Source of the DNA: Anticarsia gemmatalis
Lineage: Eukaryota > Arthropoda > Insecta > Lepidoptera > Erebidae
Assembly (NCBI RefSeq): GCF_050436995.1
Contig: NC_134754.1
Coordinates: forward strand, 7,743,001-7,807,000
Length of the DNA stretch: 64,000 nt
Direction of reading: 5' to 3'
The position numbers and the translations under genes were made by a program. The notes beneath the pieces were generated by a model. That model ran no database searches. It was not told where the DNA came from and saw only the letters and a program-made list of their open reading frames with translations. Shown here one piece after another: positions 51,616-61,400 of the stretch (within the stretch, counting starts at the first letter, position 1; every line of letters starts with the position of its first letter).

Positions 51616-51859
51616 TCTATACTAATATTATAAAGCTGAAGAGTTTGTTTGTTTGTTTGAAAGCGCTTATCTCAGGAACTACTGGTCCGATTTGAAAAAC
51701 TCTTTCAGTACGTCCATTTATCGAGGAAGGCTTTAGGTTACATATCATTACGCTACGACCAATAGGAGCAGAGTAGCAATATTTTTTTTTACAAAAACGG
51801 GGTACATTTTGGCCCATTCTCTCTTATGTGACGTAAGCGAAGTTGCGCGGGTCAGCTAG
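51616..51859 (+). mobile_element. Lep1-type non-autonomous Helitron, complete
   Basis: This 244-bp element starts TCTATACTAATATTATAAAG and ends GCGGGTCAGCTAG. It is inserted between A (51615) and T (51860), with no target duplication. The TC start, CTRR-type end (CTAG) and A/T insertion site are the defining marks of a Helitron. The body matches the copies at 43650 and 56549. The 66-codon frame on its minus strand is not a gene. Both termini are intact, so this copy is the best reference in the window. Confidence 0.88.
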
Positions 51860-52214
51860 TGCCAGATAACAATAAAACTCTCGTTTACATTAGTATTCAA
51901 CGCGTTACTACACAAGTACTCGTAAGTTCACCTTCTGCACTAATTGGAATGACATTTAGAATATACGTGGGTATTAATTTTCTCTTATAATTAATATGAG
52001 ATTTTCTTCAGAATTTTCGTAGACATATTTACGAGACTTGGAACGAATTTAGTACTTTGAACACAATGTCAAGTGATATTTATTGCGATACATGTAATTA
52101 GAAATTTCTATTTGAATAACGTATAAGGTTTTGTAACACACAACAGACAGATTTAAGCCCACATTACACGTGCCTGATATAATTTTGCATGAATTTAAAA
52201 CATGTTTTCTCGTC
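51860..52214. other. Intronic stretch, nothing recognised
   Basis: About 350 bases of A+T-rich DNA between the Helitron and the SINE. No feature is seen. Confidence 0.6.
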
Positions 52215-52402
52215 ACAGTGTGGTTTAGGTTGCCACGCCGCTACCATTGCGTCGGGAGGTCGTGAGTTCGATTCCATGGAAAAATTATTTGTGCGATCCA
52301 CAAATAATTGTTTCGAGTCTGGTTGTACTTTGTGTCCGTTGTTTGTATGTGTCTAAAAGTCCTCACGACACAAGAGCAATTCTTAGAGCGAGAGTTGTCT
52401 TT
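52215..52402 (+). mobile_element. tRNA-derived SINE, second family
   Basis: The 5' part has an A-box-like GTGTGGTTTAGGTTGCC (52218 on) and a clear B box, GTTCGATTCC (52266-52275), preceded by GTCGGGAGGTCGTGA. A perfect 11-bp hairpin with AATTATTTGTG/CACAAATAATT arms follows immediately. The body continues with TTTCGAGTCTGGTTGTACTT and CGACACAAGAGCAATTCTTA. It is a different family from the SINE at 22081. The short open frame over it (52247-52486) is not a gene. The 3' limit is approximate. Confidence 0.72.
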
Positions 52403-55400
52403 GATAAGAAGAAATATATTAAAGTTCAGTTTTTATATTTAATTAAAACGAATAATAATTATCTAATTAAGGAAACGGAACGATAAAATAATAATTATCT
52501 AAGTATTAAGACACAGTCTTAAGAACTAACGGCGAAGGATAATTATGAGGACGTGAGAACATTTGCATGCTTGGCTGCTCTCTGTAAATCCTTCCAACGA
52601 ACAAAGTAAAGTCTTTTGTACCTAGTCCTTGGTTAGCGTAACCTACCTGGGAGGCTATCATGTATCATGTATCTCAGTTGACAACTATTTGAAAGACACA
52701 ATGCTGTACATTGGTTTCTCCCTTAGGTTACAGTAATTAGCATCGTACGTCAAAGCTGCAATGTAATGAAAACCCAAGTCTCGGTGACATAAAACTAATT
52801 ATTAGTGCCGAAGTTGCTTTGAAAAAATTGAATTGTAATCTCTAACTGCGACTTTGTTTGATTAAATTGCAAGAAATTATCAAATAACTTATGTACATTG
52901 AGAAATAGCATCTCGAGTTTTACCACGGCACGCTTTGGCAATGTTTTGACGCGTTTTATTTTCCTAAAGTTTTTATGATGTGTTTACTGCGCATCTATCT
53001 ATCATACACGGCCATTCCGCTATAAAACTATACCCAGTTTACTATACACTACTCGGTCACTTCAAGTGATACATTTTTTTGTGGACTTTTTTTCTTGAAA
53101 ATAGACGTGATATAATTAGAAATCCCACACTCTCATATATGAACATGTCATATAATATGTTCGAAATTGAGTTAATCGAACGATAACTATGTTCTCTTTG
53201 AAAACCAAATTAATGGTAAGCAGTGTTTGATATTGAAATGTCCTTACTAAAATAGTTAAATTCTATAAGTAGGAATTAAATAATGCTTCGTCTCTCATTA
53301 ACAAAATTCAACGTGCTAAATTCGGTACACGGATTGAAAAAGTTGAAAATTTTCATCCCGTATACCAAAAGTTTACACTAACATTATTCCAGTAAATAAA
53401 GTTTATAAAAGCTTTAAACCATAAAGCTACTATTGTACGTGGTTGAATTTTTTACACGAAAAAAATAAAAATGCAAAAATTTTTACCACATCATAATTGT
53501 GTGGGAGCCCTCATAAAAATCCTAGAAATTGTCTAAAAACTCGTGTTTATTTTGGCTAGCCTGCGTGCCCACGTTCATATGTAGAATTAAACGATTTGTC
53601 TTTGTCAGGCAACCTCGAGCGCTTTGTGACTTGTAAAATATTATGCGGTCAGTCACCCACCCTTGCTGGTTCCAGCCACGGTTTCGGGTATATCGCATAA
53701 TTATCATTTTTAGAGTTCCCCGTGACGGAAACAGGGACATTCCCTGTAAATAATATGAAATAACAGTGTAACCTTTTAAGAAAATGATATATTTTTGCTG
53801 CATACTAATATAATATCATATAAAGATATCTTAATATCAGTCCCACACACATCGCTCTACGATAACTCACACGTCACCTTCATAAAAAGCCATTATCAAC
53901 TTCGCACAAAAGACAATTATGAGTATACATCAAACCTATCGATAACTACTCGATAACAAAGACACAAACCTTTTTAATTAATTACCTCTCAAATGACGAT
54001 GCCGATATACTTTATATGTCTTAAAAAATAAAATATTTCATAAAATTTTTGTTAAAAATAAATTGGATCCTCAGACATAACCCTTCATTTGCGTCATAGT
54101 AATTATATTCATTAGCCGTTAATTATACGAAGCAACGTGTGCCGACACAAGATTGCAACGCTTATTAAATGCATATTTACTCGTTCACGGTTTTAGTCAC
54201 AACTACATTAAACAAACGTCGCGACTTCGAGATTTGTTTAAATAGTTGACTTTAAAATTCTCTTTTAATATTTTTTATTTTTAGTAGAAAGAAAATAATA
54301 GAGTAGCGTTTTCATAATGGAGATTGAAGCACGCATCGAAAACTTTAATAAAACAAGTAAATTTTCGTGCGAAATTCAATTTAACCCTTTCAACACAGCC
54401 ACAAGCAAATTGACTTTATTAAAGAAAAATATTAAAAGCATTTCGTCATAGAAAATTTTGATTTTTGATGGAAAAGCAACATTTCTATTTGCGGGTTGTA
54501 GATGAAAATCATTTTGTAAATATGAATAACGTGATGAATGCAAGCGTTTTGTATAAAGCGTCCATCGGGAAATTAAGCGGTATAAAATATGATAGTATAA
54601 TTGCCAAAATATGCAGAATCATACAATTACGCTGCAATGCATTTAAAAAGTACAATGATACGAGGTAAATGCAAATATTAAAGTTATTTTTAAAAGAACC
54701 AATTGTTTTCGTATTAATTTATTTTTAGGTAAGATTGCTTTGTTTTTGTTGTTTTTGGTACATGAATTAATTATCCCTTCAAATTACCTTCTAGCTTAAA
54801 AATAAACGTACCTACTTGCTTGGATTAAACCTTGATGTATTATTACTGGCTTCACATTTACTCTATAAAGAATATTTAAAAGATGTATGATTTTTTATAA
54901 TAAAGTCTAAAAGCTAAAGAATTAAATAGTTAAAGCTGAAAATATTGGCTAGGGTTTATTCATAGAAAAAGCGTAGGTAGACTGTTTGTATTTTCAAGTC
55001 CCGATAAAATAGTGAAATAGTTTTAACCAAAAACGGGATAAATGGTATTCCTTTTAGATATACGTGGTCACTGGTCAGTGAAAGAAAAATACAACTTTCG
55101 ATGTTGGATTGAAACTAACCAAACTGGAGGTTGGAGGGTAATTGAAAAATCGAAAAGTCGAAATTCTCCGATCTAGAATTTCGTACAGTCCGTACATATA
55201 TATTTTTAGAATATTCTTTGTACAAAGCTCTAGAGGAATCAATTAAAATTTCCACGAAGGTCTACAAAGGGATAGTTTGATTAGGGATACTTTTTGTTAG
55301 GTTTGTTTGTATCTACTCCTTGATTCTGTTGGGATGAATCGACATTAAACCTAAAGTAGATGAAACTACAAAAGGTATCTTGTTTACCTTTTTAACACAA

Positions 55401-55734
55401 ACGTTCCACGGCATTTGCAACAAAGTATGATGCTATTACTACATACTGGTTACCAATAGTGGGATTTATTCATGATCTTTTGCGATCATGACCTTGTATA
55501 ATATGATCAGCGAATAATTAATTTCATATTAATATTTATTTTAGTTTGGTTAGCACTTAACTCTTATCGGTAAATATTACTAATTACTCAAATAATTAGG
55601 ATATTTTTATATAAAAACCAAATTTTATTTTAATTTATCATCAATTAACGGCACGCGTCATGCAACGATTGAGGCGGTAACGATATCGCTGTGGTAAAGT
55701 ATGTCGTGAGATCAATTACACATGTAACACAATT
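52403..55734. other. Non-coding stretch, one unexplained G+C-rich block
   Basis: Mostly A+T-rich presumed intron. At about 53540-53745 a more G+C-rich block is open on the minus strand (part of the frame 53522-53803, with a run reading NRGWNQQGWVTDRIIF). I do not recognise it. It could be an old repeat or a mobile-element remnant. No splice signals frame it convincingly. Confidence 0.45.
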
Positions 55735-56035
55735 CGCTCCTTCAATGCAAAAGGGCCACAACTCAAAAAAAAATGAAAATCGTTTTATTGCAAAAATGAC
55801 ACCTGAACCGACTATATTTTATAGTAAAAAAAAACCCCCATCATTTTTGCTTATATTATAGCTGCACTGACTTACTGGCCTTTTTGCATTAGCTCACTTT
55901 GACAGGTAATGTCAGTGCAAAACAGCCACTTTGCGAGTTGCGCCCGGAGATTCAACGCAAATGCTCGTCAGTTGCATGAAAAAGTGCCACAATCCAAAAT
56001 ATGTCTGTGTTGGGTGCACAATTTCAAGTTAATGT

Positions 56036-56240
56036 GATTATATTTTACAATACAAAACTGCCATATTTTGGAAAACGTCCTTTTTGCATTCTAACTATAG
56101 TATTTGTGACCATATTTTGTAATACAAAAGTGCCATATTTCTGAAAACGACCGTTTTGCATTCAAACACTAGTATTTGTTATTATATTTTGTAATATAAC
56201 AGTAGCATATTTTGAAATACGTCCCTTTTGCATTAAATTA
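56036..56240. repeat. 72-bp tandem repeat, about 2.8 units
   Basis: Three successive units share ATATTTT, then AATACAAAA (or AATATAACA), GCCATATTT, GAAAACG and TTTTGCATT at a constant 72-base spacing; the ATATTTT anchors lie at 56040, 56112 and 56184. The third unit stops after TTTTGCATTAAA. Each unit carries one copy of the reverse-oriented terminal motif, which suggests that the array expanded as subterminal sites of the surrounding TIR element. Units have diverged moderately, so the expansion is not recent. Confidence 0.85.
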
Positions 56241-56548
56241 TTGTGGAATAAATAATAATTTTTAGTGTGCTAGAATGGGAAGGTCAGAAATATGACCGTT
56301 TGGTATGATAATAATTTTAGTTTTCGTTACAATTTTAAAAATAAAATAATACATTTTGATGCAGGCAAAGTAAAGAGGCACCCTTTCCTTTCAAATTCCT
56401 CTTTCAGGGGCAAGATCCGACCAGTCCTTTTCAAATGCGTCTAGGTCATCCCGCCATCTCCATTTAAGTCTCCCGCGTCTGCTATGACCATCTTCTGGCA
56501 TCCAGTTGGTAGATATGCGGGTCCACCTTTCCGAATGCATATGGATAA

Positions 56549-56750
56549 CTAGCTGACCCGCGCAACTTCGCTTACGTCACGTAAGAGTCATATTTTCCCC
56601 GTTCTTGTAAATTGTTTTTACTGGTACTCTTAGCCTTCCTCGATAAATGGGCTATCTAACAATGAAAGAATTTTTCAAATCGGACCAGTAGTTTCTGAGA
56701 TTAGCGCGTTCAAACAAACAAACTCTTCAGCTTTATAATATTAGTATGGA
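56549..56750 (-). mobile_element. Lep1-type non-autonomous Helitron, nested in the RTE
   Basis: Read on the minus strand it starts TCCATACTAATATTATAAAG (from 56750) and ends GCGCGGGTCAGCTAG (CTAG at 56549-56552), inserted between A and T. At 202 bp it is about 40 bp shorter than the copy at 51616, through internal deletion in the middle. RTE coding sequence continues on both sides, so the Helitron arrived after the RTE. Confidence 0.88.
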
Positions 56751-57095
56751 TGTGGCCGGCTCAGTTCCATTTCAGCCAGGCGGTCTTCTCCCTTACATCG
56801 GCTATGCGAGTTTGGGAGCGCAGTATAGAATTTCGGACGTGATCTGTTCTTTTGATGCATAATATACTATGCTCCATCGCTCTCTGGCTCTTTCTGGTTT
56901 TCCGTAAGGGACCATGTTTGGGCAGCGTAGGTAAGGACGGGTATTAGGTATAAACATGTCGACGAGCTTTCACTTCAGTGACAGTAAAAGGTTACCCTTC
57001 ATTAGCTCTTTCCTGGACCAGGATCTCTTTCAGGCACTTGTGACACGTTTGTCCAACTCTTTGTCCCGTCGGTTGTTAAAAGAGGTTATCTGGCC

Positions 57096-57630
57096 CTAGC
57101 AAGTGTACTCGTCGACATAGTCTATGACGTGCCCGTCTACCTCGACCCTACGTTTTGTGTTGTTGGTCATAACCTGGGTTTTTGTACGGTTCTTACTCAG
57201 TCCAATCTGAAGGTTTGCCGTGCTCAGATCTTTGAGCATTGATTCGAGTTCCGATGCCGAAAAAGAGAAGAGGACTATGTCATCTACAAAACAATGGTTT
57301 GTTAACTGTTTACCACTTACAACTATGCTTTTGATTGCCATAACACCGCCAGGCTCCTGAAAATTTCTCTGAGGGTGCTGGTAAATAATTTGGGAGATAG
57401 CTCCCTGTTTCACGCTTGGAATGATAATGTTGTCTATTGCTTTGATGAGTTTGATGTATGAAGGTACGATTCTACATAGTATCTTTAAGTAGGACTTGGA
57501 TGGAGTGATGGATTCTATGGCGGAATGAGAATAATAGAGAAGAGAGATAATGCTGTCAAAAGCTTTGGAATAATCCACGAATGCTAAATATAAAGGCTTA
57601 TAAAACTCAAAAACCTTTTCTATTATCTTA
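57096..57630 (-). pseudogene. Reverse transcriptase fragment (RTE-like)
   Basis: The frame reads LAFVDYSKAFDS, the conserved first catalytic aspartate region of reverse transcriptase. About 95 residues later comes FVDDIVLFS, a variant of the FADD box with both metal-binding aspartates kept. GLSKNRTKTQVMTN and VIDYVDEYTC follow before a stop. Sequence between the two boxes is diverged and looks shortened. The usual continuation (YLGQ...) lies beyond the stop in broken form. The frame has no true ATG start: it opens through GTG or further upstream, as expected for a truncated copy. It is not expected to make an active enzyme. Confidence 0.82.
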
Positions 57631-57677
57631 TTTCTTTAATACTCCTGCTGCACTCAGTCTACTCGTCACGTTACCCA

Positions 57678-57702
57678 TTGATTGATGATGATGATTGATG
57701 TT
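57678..57702. repeat. TGA/TGAT simple repeat
   Basis: CATTGATTGATGATGATGAT with short continuation, next to the truncated 5' side of the RTE remnant. It is a microsatellite-like tract and may mark the integration junction. Confidence 0.6.
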
Positions 57703-58254
57703 TAATTTTACTAAATAATGAAAGTTACGCACAAAGTTGATCTTAATAATTTTACTTACTTAATAAAAAGTTAGGATTTTGTCATTTAGATTGTTTAATA
57801 CAATGTTTTCCTGGTCTATTCAGTTATGGTTTTACTTAGTAATTATTATTAAACTTTTTGATACGGTTTTTTTACCAAAAAAGTACAATTTACCATTTTT
57901 ATTTGTAAAACTGTGTTTAATTTTTGACATATTTCTCATAATATTGGTTCAAATTTTGAATGCAAAAGGGACTTATATGCTTTTTTCTCTTAATAGGTAA
58001 CAGCTATTACAAAGTTTATTTTGTAGAAAGATAGAGCTAAAAAATACGCATCTAATGATATATTAACATCTTATATTTAATAAATAAATATATGAAATGT
58101 TATAAAAAAACAGTTTCAAAAATTTGTTTTGGCTCTCCTGTAAAATTTATAGATTTCGATTTGTGGCCCTTTTGTATTCAAGGAGCGACATGACTTTTTG
58201 TGATTTAAAAGCATTTGATTGGGATCTGCAGTACTAGTCGGTGATTCGATGTGA

Positions 58255-58325
58255 ATTGGATGCATGTCACACCGCATGTTTGTCTGTTACGCTGCCACGG
58301 CTAAATCACCGATCCGATTTTCTGT
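58255..58325 (+). repeat. Possible degraded repeat fragment
   Basis: TTTGTCTGTTACGCTGCCAC followed by GGCTAAATCACCGATCCGAT resembles the 'TTTGTTAC...ACGGCTAAACCACTGAACCGAT' block of common lepidopteran dispersed repeats. Only this block is recognisable, and the assignment is from recall. Confidence 0.35.
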
Positions 58326-58429
58326 TGTTAGTACGAAGATGTTGAAGACCCACGATCAAACATGGCTACTGTTTTAAAATATTATTGATGGTACTATTAT
58401 ATATTCTATGGTACTCAAAGAGCAGGAGC

Positions 58430-58440
58430 GGGGGGGGGGG
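58430..58440. repeat. Run of 11 G
   Basis: A pure G homopolymer preceded by AGCAGGAGC, unusual in this A+T-rich DNA. It may vary in length between individuals or be a sequencing length error. Confidence 0.8.
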
Positions 58441-61400
58441 ACGTTGTACTCTTGCTCCCCATTGATAAGCTAGTATCTGTTTTGCTGTCACCATAAGGTG
58501 TTGGAGTTGAGGTGAGTTGAGGAGTTGAGTATCAAATTGTATAGAAGTATTTTGAGTGACAAATTTTTAGCGCTAGTCCTGACTTTCAAAAATCTTGATA
58601 TTTTAATTCAATACAAACTCGATATTAATTAATAGCTATGTAAAATATTAACTTTAGACATTCTACTATAGTTTCATTCATTAGGTACAATTTCATTTAG
58701 GTAAACATAATGTACTTATGTTTCGTCGAAAGGTTAGGTACTATAATTAGGTAAATAGTCTAACAATACGGTACACTGGTTTACATCGTTAATTGGTATA
58801 GTTCTAGGAATGTGTTAGCACTCGTACAAGAAAAACAAAATACAAGAGTAATAATGTTCTTGTTTTCAGTACATACCTATTCAGAATTATATTTTGTTTA
58901 ATAAGTAACTAGGCCTTTCTAATGTTAAGGGCTATATAACTGAGGGGGAATCAAATATATTTAAAGAGATAGAAGTCTTGAAAGTTTAAAATTTGATTAT
59001 ACGTGAGACTGATTTTGAAGGCTATATTTACTATGTAATTTTTATCGAGGATCAACTTTTGCTTTAATTGGATTAACGTCAATACGTTACGTCACTTAAA
59101 AAATAAAGTAGTACTATTGAGCACAGTAGTAAAGCTATCTTTGCTTGTCAGTAATTTGGTTTTAATCAGTCTTTATATCAATTATTCAGAGTCAATTCAT
59201 TTCTTAAACCTTAAGTGTTTATCTCGTAATATCTTATGTTTATTAAAACACAATATTCTTTAAAATATATAATGAACGATTGTATTGTATTTCGTCGTTA
59301 TTAGAAGCGTTTGTAACAATAATTTCGTAGTAACGTAGGAACTGTTGAAATTGTAGTTGTTTTACAGGATGTTACTACGAATTATTGTGGGTATTGCACA
59401 ATTTTGATTAATTATTTACTTCATACCTTCCTGCACGTTTGTTATGTATGTTTTATCGTATTGGGTTTTTTAATAGTTGTTCATAATTAAGTACTTTTAC
59501 AGTATTTTTATATTCGAGCCTACGAATGGGCCAATCAATGGTTAGGAAACATACAAGAGTGTTATTGTGTACTGAAAATATTGAATTAATAGTTCTATTG
59601 TCGTCAATGGGTCTTAACTAAAACACGAAATTGTGATGTAATTCTATTCGGTATTTCCATACAAAGAACATTTTTTTGTCGATATTCGTTCATTTGTCTT
59701 GTCGTCAATTACCTAATTATATATTTTTTTATTGGCATAAAATGTTTACATACGCTTACGTCTGATTTGAATGTTCTCGAAGGAAGTATTTTGACACCGT
59801 AAACCGTTGCTATGGCAACAGCTACAAACGCAAAACAATCGCAAATGTTGATGGAATAGGATTTGAAGTAATAAAATTAATTCATCTATTCTAACTTGTA
59901 ATGAAACATTCTTTATTCTTAATTCAAATATTCAAACGATATAAAATACATTTTGCCTTATTATTACGTTTTAAAACAGCCGTTTCCCAGTAATTATTGT
60001 AGTAATGTTTAGTTAAACCTTCACCCGATGTAAATATGGTTATTGTCTGTAGTTCCAATAAGAACATTGAAAGTTATATAATAGCAGGACAATACGGCGA
60101 TAAATGTTGAAGATGACCGAGAAACTTAAATGAATAGAAAGTTGTCATTGAGAAAATATAAAAATGTATACTTGCAGTTTCTAACACATTATTCAATTTC
60201 GAATTTTCATTATTAGATGAGAGTAGGTACCACTAATAAGCAGAGATTCTTCAATAAAGTAGATTTGACTAGGTACCTTAAACTTTAGGATAGAAGATGC
60301 TGCAACCGTTGGTACTAAACAAAATTGGTGCTGAAAGAGGAATACTCCAATCAAGAGGCTCAATTTGAATATATCTTGTTTCCGTTCTCTCTCTCGAAAG
60401 GCATCAGTCTGAACCAGTTGCTACCAATAATTAATAAAGTGTAAAGTAATAAAGTAAATGCATTTCATTACAAGGTGTCAGATTTAACTGTTCAGAAAAT
60501 ATACAAATCGAATCATCCCATTAACAAATAATTGAAACATCCCACCTTTTGTTGTTGCTTTCCAAAGGAACTGTGAAAATTGACTTCGAGCGCTTCGAAG
60601 CCAAAATTAAATGATTCAATGACCAAATTTGAATTATTCATTGTGTTGTTGCTCAAAGGAATCAAAATGTACGGAACATCTTCAAATTGAGTTAGATATT
60701 GAATTACCGAATCAAAGTTAAATCGTTTTACTGTTAGGTACGACATCTGTTGTGTTGTTGATTTGTTTGTTCATTACTTTGACCTGTACCGTTCAATTGT
60801 AAAAATGTTTCGCGGTTTGAAAATACGTAAACAAAAACAAATGGCATTTTTCTAACCGAATGATTTAAGGCTGTATTTCATTGACTGCGTGACTGGGCAT
60901 TGTATTTTTTAGTTATATCGCTAGTTTGTGAAGTAATTCTCAGGTACTGAATGTTTGGAAATGTACTAAACCGCAAGTATAATTCATTGCATGCCAGACG
61001 GCGCGTGTGACGCAATGAGGTGGACCTCACGCCTATAACATTGCATTAACCGTCTCGGATGCAGTTTCTACACGATATCACGATATCTGAGCGATTTATT
61101 TCATTATTGCTGTGAGTCTGTTTAATCTAGCTCTATAAATAATTCCCTAGAAATTAACCTTCAAATCTTATAAGAACCTCAGATATACTTCAGTAATTCA
61201 TGGTTCTATAGCCCAAATGCACAAGGCTTTACCATTACAGCAAAGAAACGAACGGCCGTTATACAGACAAATCGTCTAGTCACAATAAGTAATCGGCTAT
61301 GTCGCCTTGGTGACCTGATGACTTGGTACTTATAGCGGAAGTTATTTAAAAAACTGAACAGATAAACTCAGTTAATACTAGAAACTAGCAACGTAAGGTG

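Larger units (their letters stand above)
56355..57668 (-). mobile_element. RTE-clade non-LTR retrotransposon remnant
   Basis: Minus-strand translation gives pieces of an RTE-type ORF in the right order: NKIIEKVFEFYKPLYLAFVD near 57590-57635, the reverse transcriptase core, TYAAQTWSLTENQ (near 56900), and a C-terminal part with KTAWLKWNWAG (near 56770) and, beyond the inserted Helitron, LKWRWRDDLDAFEKDWSDL (near 56420-56470). Stops and frame changes break the frame in several places, so it is dead. The 5' part (endonuclease domain) is absent. It lies inside the TIR element and is itself interrupted by a Helitron. Confidence 0.85.
55735..58187. mobile_element. Unclassified TIR element carrying nested RTE and Helitron
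   Basis: Terminal inverted repeats of 27 bp lie at 55735-55761 and 58161-58187; 25 of 27 positions match (CGCTCCTT, then AAAAGGGCCACAA). Inside each end, copies of AATGCAAAAGG or its reverse recur: 55744, 55879, 56079, 56151, 56223 and, on the right, 57958 and 58167. Repeated subterminal sites of this kind are common in DNA transposons, where transposase binds. No transposase frame is present, so this is a non-autonomous element about 1.1 kb long once the nested RTE is subtracted. The 8 bases outside each end (ACACAATT and ACATGACT) agree at 5 positions, which is weak support for an 8-bp target duplication. I cannot assign a superfamily. Confidence 0.75.
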
